From contig NZ_FTNY01000007.1 in assembly GCF_900156575.1 (NCBI RefSeq), forward strand, positions 62,001 through 126,000: DNA of 64,000 nt, read 5' to 3'. Positions 1-8,187 of the stretch are shown here, piece by piece; position 1 is the stretch's first letter, and the number at the start of each line of letters is the position of its first letter. This DNA comes from Chryseobacterium shigense. GTDB taxonomy: Bacteria > Bacteroidota > Bacteroidia > Flavobacteriales > Weeksellaceae. The notes beneath the pieces are model-generated. The model had not been told where the DNA came from. It searched no databases and saw nothing but the letters and a program-made list of their open reading frames with translations. The translations under genes and the position numbers were made by a program.

Positions 1-415
1 GATTTTCATAAGAACTTAAGTGTACTTACTATGCGCAATCTATTCAACTTTAAAAATTACTAAAGTGTTTTCTAAGCTTTTGTGACTTTTGTGGTTAAAT
101 TTTTTTAATCTTTAAATCTCCCATAATCTCATCCTCCTGAAATTTTTTGTTTTAAATAATTCATTAATTCAACCACAAAAGAGACAAAATTTTTTAATGT
201 TAAACACTTCAGAACAGTTTTAAGAGTTTTACCATCGTGAAAACAATAAGATCACAAAAGCAGAAAATCAAAGATTTTCATAAGAACTTAAGTGTACTTA
301 CTATGCGCAATCTATTCAACTTTAAAAATTACTAAAGTGTTTTCTAAGCTTTTGTAACTTTTGTGGTTAAATTTTTTTAATCTTTAAATCTCCCATAATC
401 TCATCCTCCTGAAAT
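1..415. repeat. 143-bp direct repeat, two copies
   Basis: Bases 1-143 recur at 273-415 with a single difference (g at 84, a at 356), giving a period of 272 bp. The first copy starts at the window edge, so the array may extend to the left. The copies include a stretch reading ttttgtggttaaattttt, a motif common to other intergenic repeats in this window. The 129 bases between the copies are AT-rich with no plausible gene. The second copy ends about 35 bases before the promoter region of the first gene. Function unknown. Confidence 0.9.
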
Positions 416-492
416 ACTTCATCATTTTCTCCAAATTTTTTTAAAACCTATTGAACAATATTTCCCCGAAATGCGTATTTTCGCAAAAGTTT

Positions 493-1005
493 ATGAAAAA
501 ATTACTCTTCATATCAGCAGTAAGTTTGTTAAGCTGCAACCGGAATGTACCCACGGCACATCCTCCTGTAGGGGGAGTATTGAGCCAGAAAGATCTGGAT
601 GTTTCGAAGGAAAGGATGAAGAATCTGAATACCATAGAACGAGGCCAGATTCAGGATTGGATCACCGGGCAGTCTGTGAAGTATTATCCGACACAGCTTA
701 ATTACTGGGTAACTGCTGAAGGTTTTGATCAGAGAACAAGAAGAGCGGATGATACGCCGATCTCTTATTCCTACGATCTGTATGATTTTGACGAAACCAA
801 GATCTACGATAAACCTTTTGAAAGAAGAGATGCCAGATTCGGGCATTTTGATGAACTGAAAGCGGTAGAGAATGCTTTGCGTTTTATGCATGATGGAGAG
901 GAAGTAACGCTTTTGGTCCCTTCTTCACTGGCCTATGGGACTTTTGGAGATGAAAAGAATATAGACAACGATATACCATTGATCATAAAATTAAAAGCTC
1001 TATAA
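493..1005 (+). CDS. GldI-like FKBP-type peptidyl-prolyl isomerase lipoprotein
   Basis: This is a 170-residue lipoprotein. The start at 493 gives a clean lipoprotein signal (MKKLLFISAVSLLSC, Cys15 as lipidation site); the longer frame from 451 would bury it. The C-terminal part resembles an FKBP domain, with the late motif VPSSLAYGTFG and a terminal hydrophobic strand. The layout (lipobox, helical stretch, degenerate FKBP fold) matches the gliding-motility lipoprotein GldI of Bacteroidota, which is proposed to help fold T9SS or motility proteins in the periplasm. The gene sits 3 bases before another immunophilin gene, so the two are probably cotranscribed. A TTG (451-453) and TATTTTCG (476-483) upstream resemble a promoter but would leave almost no leader. 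GldI is a likely name, not certain. Confidence 0.8.
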   Translation: MKKLLFISAVSLLSCNRNVPTAHPPVGGVLSQKDLDVSKERMKNLNTIERGQIQDWITGQSVKYYPTQLNYWVTAEGFDQRTRRADDTPISYSYDLYDFDETKIYDKPFERRDARFGHFDELKAVENALRFMHDGEEVTLLVPSSLAYGTFGDEKNIDNDIPLIIKLKAL

Positions 1006-1008
1006 ATA

Positions 1009-2127
1009 ATGAAATTGTTTAACAAGAATATAATTCTGGCAGCGGCAAGTATCTCGCTGATGAGTTGTACCCCAATCTATAAAAAAATGAACGTAGACAA
1101 AGAAACTTACGAAGGTCTTAATGACGGACTTTATGCAAATCTTCAGACTTCCAAAGGAAACCTGATCGTGCAGTTCGAAGACAAAAAAGCACCAGTCACT
1201 GTAGCCAATTTTATTGGTCTTGCAGAAGGGAAAATAGACAACAAAGCTAAAGCGAAGGGAGTTCCTTTTTATGATGGAACTATTTTCCACAGAGTGATCA
1301 AAGATTTCATGATCCAGGGAGGTGATCCTCAGGGAACTGGAATGGGAGATCCCGGATATAAATTTGAGGACGAGAAAAACGATCTTAAGCATACAGGTAA
1401 AGGAATCCTTTCTATGGCGAATTCAGGACCTAACACCAACGGTTCTCAGTTCTTCATCACTGAAGTCGCTACTCCTTGGTTAGACGGAAGACACACGATC
1501 TTCGGAAAAGTAGTGAAAGGTAACGATGTCATCGATGCAATCGCTAATGTAGAAAAAGGAGCTCAGGACAAGCCTAAAACAGATATCGTTTTAGAAAAAG
1601 TTTCTGTTTTCGGTAAAGGAGATGCTTACAAAAACTATGATGCAGCAAAAACTTTCACAGAAGGAAAAGCTAAAATCGCAGAAAACAATAAAGCATATAT
1701 CGCTAAAGAAGAAGCTGACAAAAAGAAAAAAGAAGAGGAATTCAAAGCGAACCAGGAGAAAATGGTAGAAGACCTTAAGGCTGGAATGCAAAAAACTGAA
1801 TCCGGATTATTTTACAAGATCACGAAAACAGTAGAAGGGGCAAAAGCTCCTAAATCTGGTGATAATGTATCTGTACACTATGCAGGTAAATTAATCGACG
1901 GGACAGAATTCGATTCTTCATTCAAAAGAAACGAGCCTATTGAAATTCCAATCGGAATGGGAAGAGTAATCAAAGGATGGGATGAAGGAATCCTATTGCT
2001 TAAAGAAGGTGAAACAGCTACTTTATTGATCCCACCAGCAATGGCGTACGGAGAAAGAGGAGCAGGAGGAGTTATCCCACCAAACGCCTGGTTGATCTTC
2101 GATGTTGAACTTGTGAAAGTACAGTAA
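1009..2127 (+). CDS. Cyclophilin-FKBP fusion lipoprotein (dual-family immunophilin)
   Basis: This 372-residue peptidyl-prolyl isomerase carries two unrelated PPIase folds. Residues 1-20 form a lipoprotein signal ending in LMSC. Residues about 38-205 are a cyclophilin domain with FHRVIKDFMIQGGDP and NTNGSQFFIT, which carry the catalytic Arg and the Gln/Phe core. Residues about 205-265 are a Lys/Glu/Ala-rich helical linker. Residues about 266-372 are an FKBP domain with VSVHYAGKLIDGTEFDSS and GWDEGILLLKEGE. Both domains keep their typical active-site motifs. It probably folds exported proteins at the periplasmic face of a membrane. It follows the GldI-like gene by 3 bases and ends in a strong terminator. 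Fusions of this kind (FCBP type) are known from Flavobacterium and spirochetes. Confidence 0.93.
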   Translation: MKLFNKNIILAAASISLMSCTPIYKKMNVDKETYEGLNDGLYANLQTSKGNLIVQFEDKKAPVTVANFIGLAEGKIDNKAKAKGVPFYDGTIFHRVIKDFMIQGGDPQGTGMGDPGYKFEDEKNDLKHTGKGILSMANSGPNTNGSQFFITEVATPWLDGRHTIFGKVVKGNDVIDAIANVEKGAQDKPKTDIVLEKVSVFGKGDAYKNYDAAKTFTEGKAKIAENNKAYIAKEEADKKKKEEEFKANQEKMVEDLKAGMQKTESGLFYKITKTVEGAKAPKSGDNVSVHYAGKLIDGTEFDSSFKRNEPIEIPIGMGRVIKGWDEGILLLKEGETATLLIPPAMAYGERGAGGVIPPNAWLIFDVELVKVQ

Positions 2128-2147
2128 TTGAAAATTTTAAATATTGA

Positions 2148-2175
2148 AAGCCGTCCGTGAGGACGGCTTTTTTTA
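2148..2175 (+). terminator. Rho-independent terminator after the immunophilin genes
   Basis: Stem agccgtcc / ggacggct with a gtga loop, followed by a run of T. It closes the two-gene immunophilin unit. Confidence 0.9.
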
Positions 2176-2268
2176 TAACCCAAACCTAAATCGCACAAAA
2201 TTATTGATGGGATAGTTTTAATTTTAATACAATAATGAAATTTTCCTATTTTCGTGTAAAGTTATTTC

Positions 2269-3435
2269 ATGAAAAAAATCCTCTATACCGTTCTTATTCT
2301 CTCCACAATCCCTTTTTCCGCTCAGGGGAAAAAATTCTTCAAAAGCGGAGAAGTACAGCTTCAAAATCCTGTAGAAAAGATCAATCTTAGATATGCCAAT
2401 GATCTCCCTTTTGTTCAGGTAAGCATCAACGGGAAATCCTATAATTTTCTTTTTGATACCGGAGCTCCGACCGTTATTTCTACGGCAGTCTATTCTGAAC
2501 TGGGATTAGAGAAAAAACATAAAAGTACGGTAAAGGATTCTCAAAAAAATAAACACGAACAAATTTTCACTATTCTACCAGAAATGACTGTTGATCAGGC
2601 TGTTTTCAAAGACGTAGGCGCAGTTGTGATGGATTTCAGTGTTTCGGAACTGAGCTGTTTCAAAATCGATGGTATTTTGGGGGCTAATCAAATGGCAAAG
2701 CTCTTCTGGAAGATCAATTATTCAGAAAATTCACTGGAAGCTTCAAAAGACCTGGCTCAGTTTAATCCCCAAGATTATGATATTGTCATTCCTTTTAGTC
2801 CGAGAGTGCAGAAAACGCCTGTGGTAGAAACCGATTGGCAGGGCAAAAAGATCGACCTTACTTTTGATACCGGATTTTCCGGAAGACTCAAGGTCACAGA
2901 CAAGGCATATGATGCCCAAAAAGCAATGAAGAGCATAGAAGTGTATGGAACGAGTTCTGTTGGGGCATATGGGGCTGGAAAGCCTGCTCCGGGATATATT
3001 TTCAGGACTGCAGATCTGTCATTGGGAAATAAGAGCTTTTCAAATGAAATCATCGCTACCGGAAGTACAAGCCTGATCGGAAACGATTTCTTTAAAAATT
3101 TTATTTTTATCCTCGATTGGTCAGGAAACAAGATCTATATGAAGCGCATCAAAAACGAACCTGCCAGGCTTGAGTCTTTTGGCTTCGGATACCGGTTTGT
3201 TGATGCCAAACCCACAGTTGCTTTTGTATTTCAGGAAGAGAGTTTTCCACTGAAAATCGGAGATGCCATCATCAGCATCAATAATGTCAATCTTGATCAT
3301 CTGGACAAAGATGGTGCCTGTCATTATTTTCTTAACAGGGTAGAGAGTGGGCAGAACGCCATTAATGTAAAGATCATGAGAAAAGGCAAAGAGATGGAGG
3401 TGAAGCTGGAGAAGAGGGAGTTTTTAGGAGTTTAG
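2269..3435 (+). CDS. Secreted retropepsin-like aspartyl protease family protein with PDZ domain
   Basis: This is a 388-residue protein with a signal peptide (about residues 1-19, ending FSAQ). Two aspartyl-protease-type motifs are visible: FDTGAPTVIS with Asp63-Thr-Gly, and FDTGFSGRL with Asp200-Thr-Gly. They mark two retropepsin-like halves in one chain. Residues about 300-385 look like a PDZ domain (FPLKIGDAIISINN, then VKIMRKGKEMEVKL). Proteins of this aspartyl-protease/PDZ type are common in Bacteroidota and are predicted periplasmic or surface proteases, but few have been tested. Both DTG motifs are intact, so activity is plausible. A TATTTTCG box at 2247-2254 may be the promoter; the gene stands alone. 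Confidence 0.85.
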   Translation: MKKILYTVLILSTIPFSAQGKKFFKSGEVQLQNPVEKINLRYANDLPFVQVSINGKSYNFLFDTGAPTVISTAVYSELGLEKKHKSTVKDSQKNKHEQIFTILPEMTVDQAVFKDVGAVVMDFSVSELSCFKIDGILGANQMAKLFWKINYSENSLEASKDLAQFNPQDYDIVIPFSPRVQKTPVVETDWQGKKIDLTFDTGFSGRLKVTDKAYDAQKAMKSIEVYGTSSVGAYGAGKPAPGYIFRTADLSLGNKSFSNEIIATGSTSLIGNDFFKNFIFILDWSGNKIYMKRIKNEPARLESFGFGYRFVDAKPTVAFVFQEESFPLKIGDAIISINNVNLDHLDKDGACHYFLNRVESGQNAINVKIMRKGKEMEVKLEKREFLGV

Positions 3436-3875
3436 GGTGGAGTTGGAGAGCGGGAGGGTTCAGGCGTTTCTCAGGTTACTTATATTTTATGAGGTGGAAT
3501 ATGAAAATTTAAACCACCCCGTCAAAAATTCAAAGAATTTTTGCCACCCCTCCGCAGGAGGGGAATTTCAGATTTCCCCGGGAATTGAAGCTGATGTAAC
3601 CGATTTTTTTTTTTTTTTATGTTCATCTGATCACAAAACAGATCGATGTTTTTAAGGTATGGAATGCCTTAATGTACTTTAGTTTAAAATTATACAAGCT
3701 TGAAAACACTAAGTATCCTTAAGTAGAAATAAAAAGGCTTTCATTAGAGCTTAAGTAGATTCCTTGAGCGTTGTACATTTATCTTAAAAACAAGTAGAAC
3801 GTTTAAAAACTTTTGTAGTTAAAAAATATTTTAAAAATCGATGTTTTGGATAAGTTATAAAGATGAGCCAACAAA
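3436..3875. other. Intergenic region without a convincing gene
   Basis: Apart from the REP-like element at 3509-3567, this stretch is AT-rich. It includes a 14-base T run near 3605-3618 and, from about 3655, text loosely like the repeat at the left edge of the window (aaggtatggaatgcc, cttaagtaga, cttttgtagtta). I read it as decayed repeat sequence. An open frame at 3437-3655 has no gene-like features. Confidence 0.5.
3509..3567 (+). repeat. REP-like palindromic element, copy 1
   Basis: It contains aaaccaccccgtc, the palindrome aaaaattcaaagaattttt, then gccacccctcc and a short hairpin reading cctccgcaggagg. A near-identical copy lies in the opposite orientation at 5234-5297. The dyad core flanked by CACCCC blocks looks like a dispersed REP-type repeat. 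Confidence 0.8.
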
Positions 3876-3905
3876 AAAACCGTTCAACAATAGTGAACGG
3901 TTTTC
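3876..3905 (-). terminator. Bidirectional terminator
   Basis: A perfect stem aaaaccgttca / tgaacggtttt with an acaatag loop. The A run on its left gives a T tract on the minus strand, so it mainly ends the small membrane protein gene that stops at 3927. Confidence 0.88.
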
Positions 3906-3926
3906 TAGTAAAAATAGAAATTAAAA

Positions 3927-4181
3927 TTATGCGTGTCTTGATTTCTTCCTCATATGGGAAGAATTCATTTTTCCGGCCAGGGAGCTGATAAATACAAGTC
4001 CAAAACCAAGATAGGCTGCAAATGCGGTTAAGTATACTATTAAGCTGTTAAAACTAGGTTTTGAGGCATATACTAGTACGGAAAAAACGGCAAAACTTAG
4101 CAAGAGCATAAGGCTCCAGATATTCATTTTTGCGGCATCTTCATTTCTCTTAAAAATCATTTCAAAAAAGTCTCTCATCAT
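3927..4181 (-). CDS. Small two-helix membrane protein, unknown function
   Basis: About 84 residues. A hydrophilic N-terminus (RDFFEMIFKRNEDAAK) is followed by two hydrophobic segments, WSLMLLLSFAVFSVLVYA and LIVYLTAFAAYLGFGLVFIS, and a basic tail (MRKKSRHA). This fits an inner-membrane hairpin with both ends in the cytoplasm. Several starts are possible: GTG at 4187, ATG at 4181 or ATG at 4178; I chose 4181. Support for a real gene comes from the membrane pattern and the perfect terminator directly downstream. No family was recognised. It stands alone between two intergenic regions. Confidence 0.65.
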   Translation of the reverse strand: MMRDFFEMIFKRNEDAAKMNIWSLMLLLSFAVFSVLVYASKPSFNSLIVYLTAFAAYLGFGLVFISSLAGKMNSSHMRKKSRHA

Positions 4182-4674
4182 AATCACTTTTTAAGGGTTA
4201 TACATTTATTTTCCGTCCTTTCATAGAACGGTCCGGAATTACTTATTCCGTTATTAATTAACAGGACATGGATCATGGCTAAAACTTAGCTAAGGTCATG
4301 ATCAAATGGCCGTTGGATTGTTCAGTATCAGGGTATGCTTTACGCTACCCGGAAAAATTTAATTAAAAGCAGTGTTGAATCCGGAAAGGGATTCATGAGC
4401 TTTATGACACCGTACACGGTACATCGTAAATGGAATTGATAAGAGGATTATCTCTTCCGTTGTATACGGTATCTAAAGAAAAAGGATCATATAAATATGA
4501 TAAATAGCCTTTATCCGGCCCAGCGGAAACTGAAAATCCCGCGGCAACTTTTAATCATCGTTTGTGTTTGAATAACTTTTTTTTCAATGATTTAGCTTGC
4601 GAATATCATGCCAAAGTGAATTTTTTAACGTATTTTTAGATTTAATTTGCTTTAATGTCAAATAAATACCACTC
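4182..4674. other. Long intergenic region with a possible nested hairpin
   Basis: No open frame here looks coding. At 4409-4470 the arm accgtacacgg can pair with ccgttgtatacggt (one small bulge), enclosing a shorter stem aagag / ctctt. Such a nested fold could belong to a small RNA or the leader of a flanking gene, but the evidence is only this pairing. Confidence 0.35.
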
Positions 4675-5331
4675 ATGACTCAGGAAAGTTTAGAAGGAAA
4701 TATACGGAATAGTGCGGTCCAGCTTATACAATTGGCAGAAGACCGATGCTGGAATAAAATTTCTCATCATCTGACTTTTATTGTTTCCGATTTTAACGAA
4801 TTCGGAGAAAATTTTCGAAAAAAAAGAAAACTGAGAAATAAGATTAATAAATATAAAGTGCCGCAGCCATTAGATGCTGTTATTGGAGTCATAAAGAAAG
4901 AGTATCAGGACCTGTATGATATCAATCTTTATATTTTTAAAGCACTACAGAAAGAAACAATTATTGAAATTCAGTATTACAGAAAATCAAATAGGGAGCT
5001 TGATTATCATGATAAAATAAAAGATTATCCGCCGATGCTTCACGCTAAGATTACACAGCCGGGGTATTCTTTGGAAGGAGAGAAGTTTGATGTCAACTGG
5101 GAATCCGGAGGAGGATTAAGGCATTATTGGAAAAATTTTCTTTATAAATGGAAGTATAGAAGAAACCTAAAAAAGACAAAAGAAATAGACCACCATACCA
5201 TTTCAACCACAGAAATTCAATTGATGGGATCACATTCCCCTCTCATGGAGGGGTGGCAAAAATTCAAAGAATTTTTGACGGGGTGGTTTACAAATTTCAA
5301 TTTTAAAAAAAATCAACAAGTACACTCATAA
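4675..5331 (+). CDS. Hypothetical protein with a repeat-derived C-terminal tail
   Basis: A 218-residue protein that I do not recognise. It has no signal peptide and is rich in charged and aromatic residues. Residues 1-60 look helical, with a basic stretch FRKKRKLRNKINKYK. The centre contains HAKITQPGYSLEGEKFDVNW, followed by WKNFLYKWKYRRNLKK. Residues about 187-208 (PLMEGWQKFKEFLTGWF region) are encoded entirely by the inverted REP-like element at 5234-5297. The ancestral protein therefore probably ended near residue 175-185, and the element supplied a new tail and stop. The gene stands alone and converges on the M28 peptidase genes. Confidence 0.65.
   Translation: MTQESLEGNIRNSAVQLIQLAEDRCWNKISHHLTFIVSDFNEFGENFRKKRKLRNKINKYKVPQPLDAVIGVIKKEYQDLYDINLYIFKALQKETIIEIQYYRKSNRELDYHDKIKDYPPMLHAKITQPGYSLEGEKFDVNWESGGGLRHYWKNFLYKWKYRRNLKKTKEIDHHTISTTEIQLMGSHSPLMEGWQKFKEFLTGWFTNFNFKKNQQVHS
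5234..5297 (-). repeat. REP-like palindromic element, copy 2, inside a gene
   Basis: Read on the minus strand this matches the element at 3509-3567: aaaccaccccgtc, the palindromic aaaaattc...gaattttt core, then gccacccctcc. The differences are the three central bases of the core and the loop of the small hairpin (atga here, gcag there). It overlaps the 3' end of the coding sequence 4675-5331. Confidence 0.85.
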
Positions 5332-5366
5332 GAGTCTACTTGCTGACAAAATATTTTTTTAAAGAA

Positions 5367-6725
5367 CTACCAGTTCTTATCAATCATATAAATAATCTGG
5401 GTCATAGCTGTAGCACCTAAAAGAAGCTCTCTGCGGTTTACCTTTTCAAAAGTATCTTCTTCCGTATGATGGATGTCAAAGTACCTCTGAGAATCCGGAA
5501 CCAGCTCAGCAGTAGGAACTCCCATATCATGAAGCGGATAAATATCCGTCCCGGAATATTTTCCTTCAAAATTGTAAACGCCGTAGGGTAAAAATAAACC
5601 TGTCCAGCTTTTGATCTGCTTTCTTTTTTCCTCATCCATTTCCAGTGCGATGCCTCTTGGCGCAAAACCTCCCGCATCAGATTCTATCGCAAAAAGATGT
5701 TTCTCGTTCTTTTCTTTTGCTGTTTTCCCATATTGAATACCTCCTTTCACCCCATTTTCTTCATTGGCAAAACAAACAACCCTGATCGTATGATTATTTT
5801 TAATCCCTAATTTTTTAAACGTTCTCAAAACCTCAATGCTTTGAACAATTCCGGCACCGTCATCATGGGCACCTTCCCCTACATCCCATGAATCAAGATG
5901 TCCTCCGACAACGATCACGCTCTGGTCTTTTTTTCCTGTGATTTCGCCGATAACAGAGTGGGAAAGTTTCTCACCTTTCATACCACAGTTGGAATTAAGT
6001 TTAGCCGTTACTTTCTGTTTCTTTAAAAGGGCTTCCAGTTCGTCCGCTGTTGTAGTGCCGATGGCTATCGCCGGAATCTTTAAAACTTGGTCTTCATAAC
6101 GCATTCCTCCTGTGTGAGGAACATCATCAAAAGCAGAAGACAGTGATCGGACAATCGCAAACTTTCCACCTTTTTTAGCCGTTAAGGAAGCTGCAGTGAC
6201 CCTGTATTTTGCTGCATCGCTGTAGCCTCTGAATGTTTCTACAAAAGACTGACTGAAAGGGTAATTAAAGAACACGATCTTATCCTTTACTTGATCTGAA
6301 GAAAGCTTCTCGTACTCTTCCATGGACTTCACGATAATAATCTCGCCAGATACATCTTTTCCGCCTGTTCCTTCAGAATTCCCAAGAGAAAGCATCTTCA
6401 GTTTTTTCCATTTTCCATCTGCTGTTTTGATTTGAAGAGATTCCTTTCCTCTTGTCCAGACGGGAACCATCACTTCCTGCAGCCATACCTTATCGGCACC
6501 CGCATCGTGAAGTTTCTGTTCTGCCCATTTGACAGCCTTTTCGTAAGCTTCTGAACCGCTGAGACGGTGACCAATGTTTTTGCTTAAATCCCTGAGTTCT
6601 GTATAGCCTTTTCCATTGTTCAGGATTTCTGTAGAAATTTTGCTGAACTGTATAGAATCTTCTTTAGACTGGCCAAAAACAGCCATTCCTAAGCATAATA
6701 ATGAAGTTCCAATTATCTTTTTCAT
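5367..6725 (-). CDS. Secreted M28-family zinc peptidase
   Basis: A 452-residue exported aminopeptidase-like enzyme of family M28. The signal peptide spans about residues 1-19 (CLGMAVFGQ). Residues about 125-240 fit an inserted PA domain. The two-zinc catalytic set is complete: His276 in GGHLDSWD, Asp288/289 in GAHDDGAG, Glu322-Glu323 in FANEENG (catalytic base plus ligand), Asp350 in ESDAGG, and His419/420 in IHHTEEDTF. It probably trims peptides in the periplasm or outside the cell. It lies 3 bases downstream of a paralog of very similar layout that has lost key residues, so the pair is surely one transcript that arose by tandem duplication. Confidence 0.93.
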   Translation of the reverse strand: MKKIIGTSLLCLGMAVFGQSKEDSIQFSKISTEILNNGKGYTELRDLSKNIGHRLSGSEAYEKAVKWAEQKLHDAGADKVWLQEVMVPVWTRGKESLQIKTADGKWKKLKMLSLGNSEGTGGKDVSGEIIIVKSMEEYEKLSSDQVKDKIVFFNYPFSQSFVETFRGYSDAAKYRVTAASLTAKKGGKFAIVRSLSSAFDDVPHTGGMRYEDQVLKIPAIAIGTTTADELEALLKKQKVTAKLNSNCGMKGEKLSHSVIGEITGKKDQSVIVVGGHLDSWDVGEGAHDDGAGIVQSIEVLRTFKKLGIKNNHTIRVVCFANEENGVKGGIQYGKTAKEKNEKHLFAIESDAGGFAPRGIALEMDEEKRKQIKSWTGLFLPYGVYNFEGKYSGTDIYPLHDMGVPTAELVPDSQRYFDIHHTEEDTFEKVNRRELLLGATAMTQIIYMIDKNW

Positions 6726-6728
6726 AGT

Positions 6729-8132
6729 TTACCAGTTTTTATCGATCATGAAAATCAGCTGAGTCATTGCTGTGGCCCCTAAGAGGAGCTCTCTTTTATT
6801 GACTTTATCAAAGGTATCTTCCACAGAATGATGATAGTCAAAATAACGCTGGGTGTCTACCACAAGCTCTGCCAGCGGAATATCAAGTTTTTTAAGAGGG
6901 GCAATATCCTGTATCGCATAGGTTTGATCAAAATCATAAATGCCATAAGGAAGGAAATAATTTTTCCATTCAAAGATCTGCCTTCTCCTTTGAGGCGGCA
7001 TATCCAATGAAAATCCTCGTGGCGAATAACCTCCGGAATCTGTTCCTAAAGCAAAAATATGTTTTTCATCTTTCTTTTTTACATAAGAAGCATACATTTC
7101 TCTTCCCTGGCCACCGTTTTCACTATTAGCATACAGGACAACCCTTATGGTATGGCTATTCGCAAATCCGAGGGCTTTTAAGGCTCTTAACACTTCAATG
7201 CACTGTACTACTCCGGAACCGTCATCGTGAGCTCCTTCTGCAAAGTCCCAGGAGTCGAGCTGAGCTCCCAGAACGATTACTTTAGCATCTTTATTGCCGG
7301 GAATCTCTCCTATAATATTTTGATTGATGGTTTCTCCTTTGGATTCGGCGGACATATTCAGTTTGGCCGTTACTTTCTGTTTTTTCAGAAGTTTTTCCAG
7401 TTCGTCAGCAGATCGTACCCCAATGGTGACGGCCGGGATTCTTGCTTTATCGTCTGGTTCATAATAGATCATCTTGGCGTGGGGCGTATCATCCGAAGCG
7501 GTCGTGAGTGATCTGATAATAAGACCTTTGGCTCCTCTTTTTCCGATGACCGAAGCAGAAAGCAGTCGGGATTTGGCGGTAACGAGATAGGAGTCAACAG
7601 TATTGATCACTTTTGGGTCCAGAGGCGTGTTGACAAAGACAATTTTATCTTTTAACTGTAAAGAGGTCAAGGTATTAAGCTCTGTTATATCATTAATCAG
7701 TATAATCTCGGCAGTAAGGTCTTTACCTCCCGTTCCTTCTGAGTTTCCAAAAGAGAGCATTCTGATATTCTTCCAGTCGCCGCTACCAGATTTGATCTGA
7801 AGAGATTCCTTTCCTCTGATCCATATCGGCACTCTGACATCTTGTTTCCATATATTTTCCGCACCTGCTTCTTTAAGCTTTTTTTCAGCCCATTCTGTTG
7901 CTTTCGCATATCCGGGAGTGGCACTGAAACGTGGGCCTATCCCTTTGGTAAGTTCACCAAGATTTTCGTACGCTGTTCCGTTGGTCATGATCTCGTCCGA
8001 GATTTTCCTGAACTCATCCTGGTAGTTGAACTTTGCCGTAGTCACCTTTTTCGCAGGTTTTTTAATTGGCTTTTTTTGAGAAAATAAAAATCCACTCAAA
8101 AAGAGTGGAAGTATAATGAAGATTTTTTTCAT
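6729..8132 (-). CDS. M28-family peptidase paralog, probably inactive
   Basis: 467 residues, with the same architecture as the downstream paralog: signal peptide (about residues 1-19, FLSGFLFSQ), a Lys/Pro-rich stretch, PA domain, M28 domain. The first zinc ligand is Gln291 (GAQLDSWD) where the paralog has His276, and the general base is Ser337 (YANSENGG) where the paralog has Glu322. Other ligands remain: Asp in AHDDGSG, Glu338, Asp365 and His434/435. I checked both codons on the minus strand (CAG, AGT). Loss of a ligand and the catalytic Glu suggests a pseudo-peptidase, perhaps a partner, chaperone or peptide-binding subunit for its neighbour. There is no frameshift or stop, so it is kept under selection. 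Confidence 0.88.
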   Translation of the reverse strand: MKKIFIILPLFLSGFLFSQKKPIKKPAKKVTTAKFNYQDEFRKISDEIMTNGTAYENLGELTKGIGPRFSATPGYAKATEWAEKKLKEAGAENIWKQDVRVPIWIRGKESLQIKSGSGDWKNIRMLSFGNSEGTGGKDLTAEIILINDITELNTLTSLQLKDKIVFVNTPLDPKVINTVDSYLVTAKSRLLSASVIGKRGAKGLIIRSLTTASDDTPHAKMIYYEPDDKARIPAVTIGVRSADELEKLLKKQKVTAKLNMSAESKGETINQNIIGEIPGNKDAKVIVLGAQLDSWDFAEGAHDDGSGVVQCIEVLRALKALGFANSHTIRVVLYANSENGGQGREMYASYVKKKDEKHIFALGTDSGGYSPRGFSLDMPPQRRRQIFEWKNYFLPYGIYDFDQTYAIQDIAPLKKLDIPLAELVVDTQRYFDYHHSVEDTFDKVNKRELLLGATAMTQLIFMIDKNW

Positions 8133-8187
8133 TTTTTATTTACCTTTCTTTTTCCGATGCTAAAAGTAGGGAAAAAATAGGAATTTA

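Noticed and set aside
3437..3655. 72-codon open frame on the plus strand
   Set aside because: It runs through the REP-like element and a long T run, and the translation has no protein-like features.
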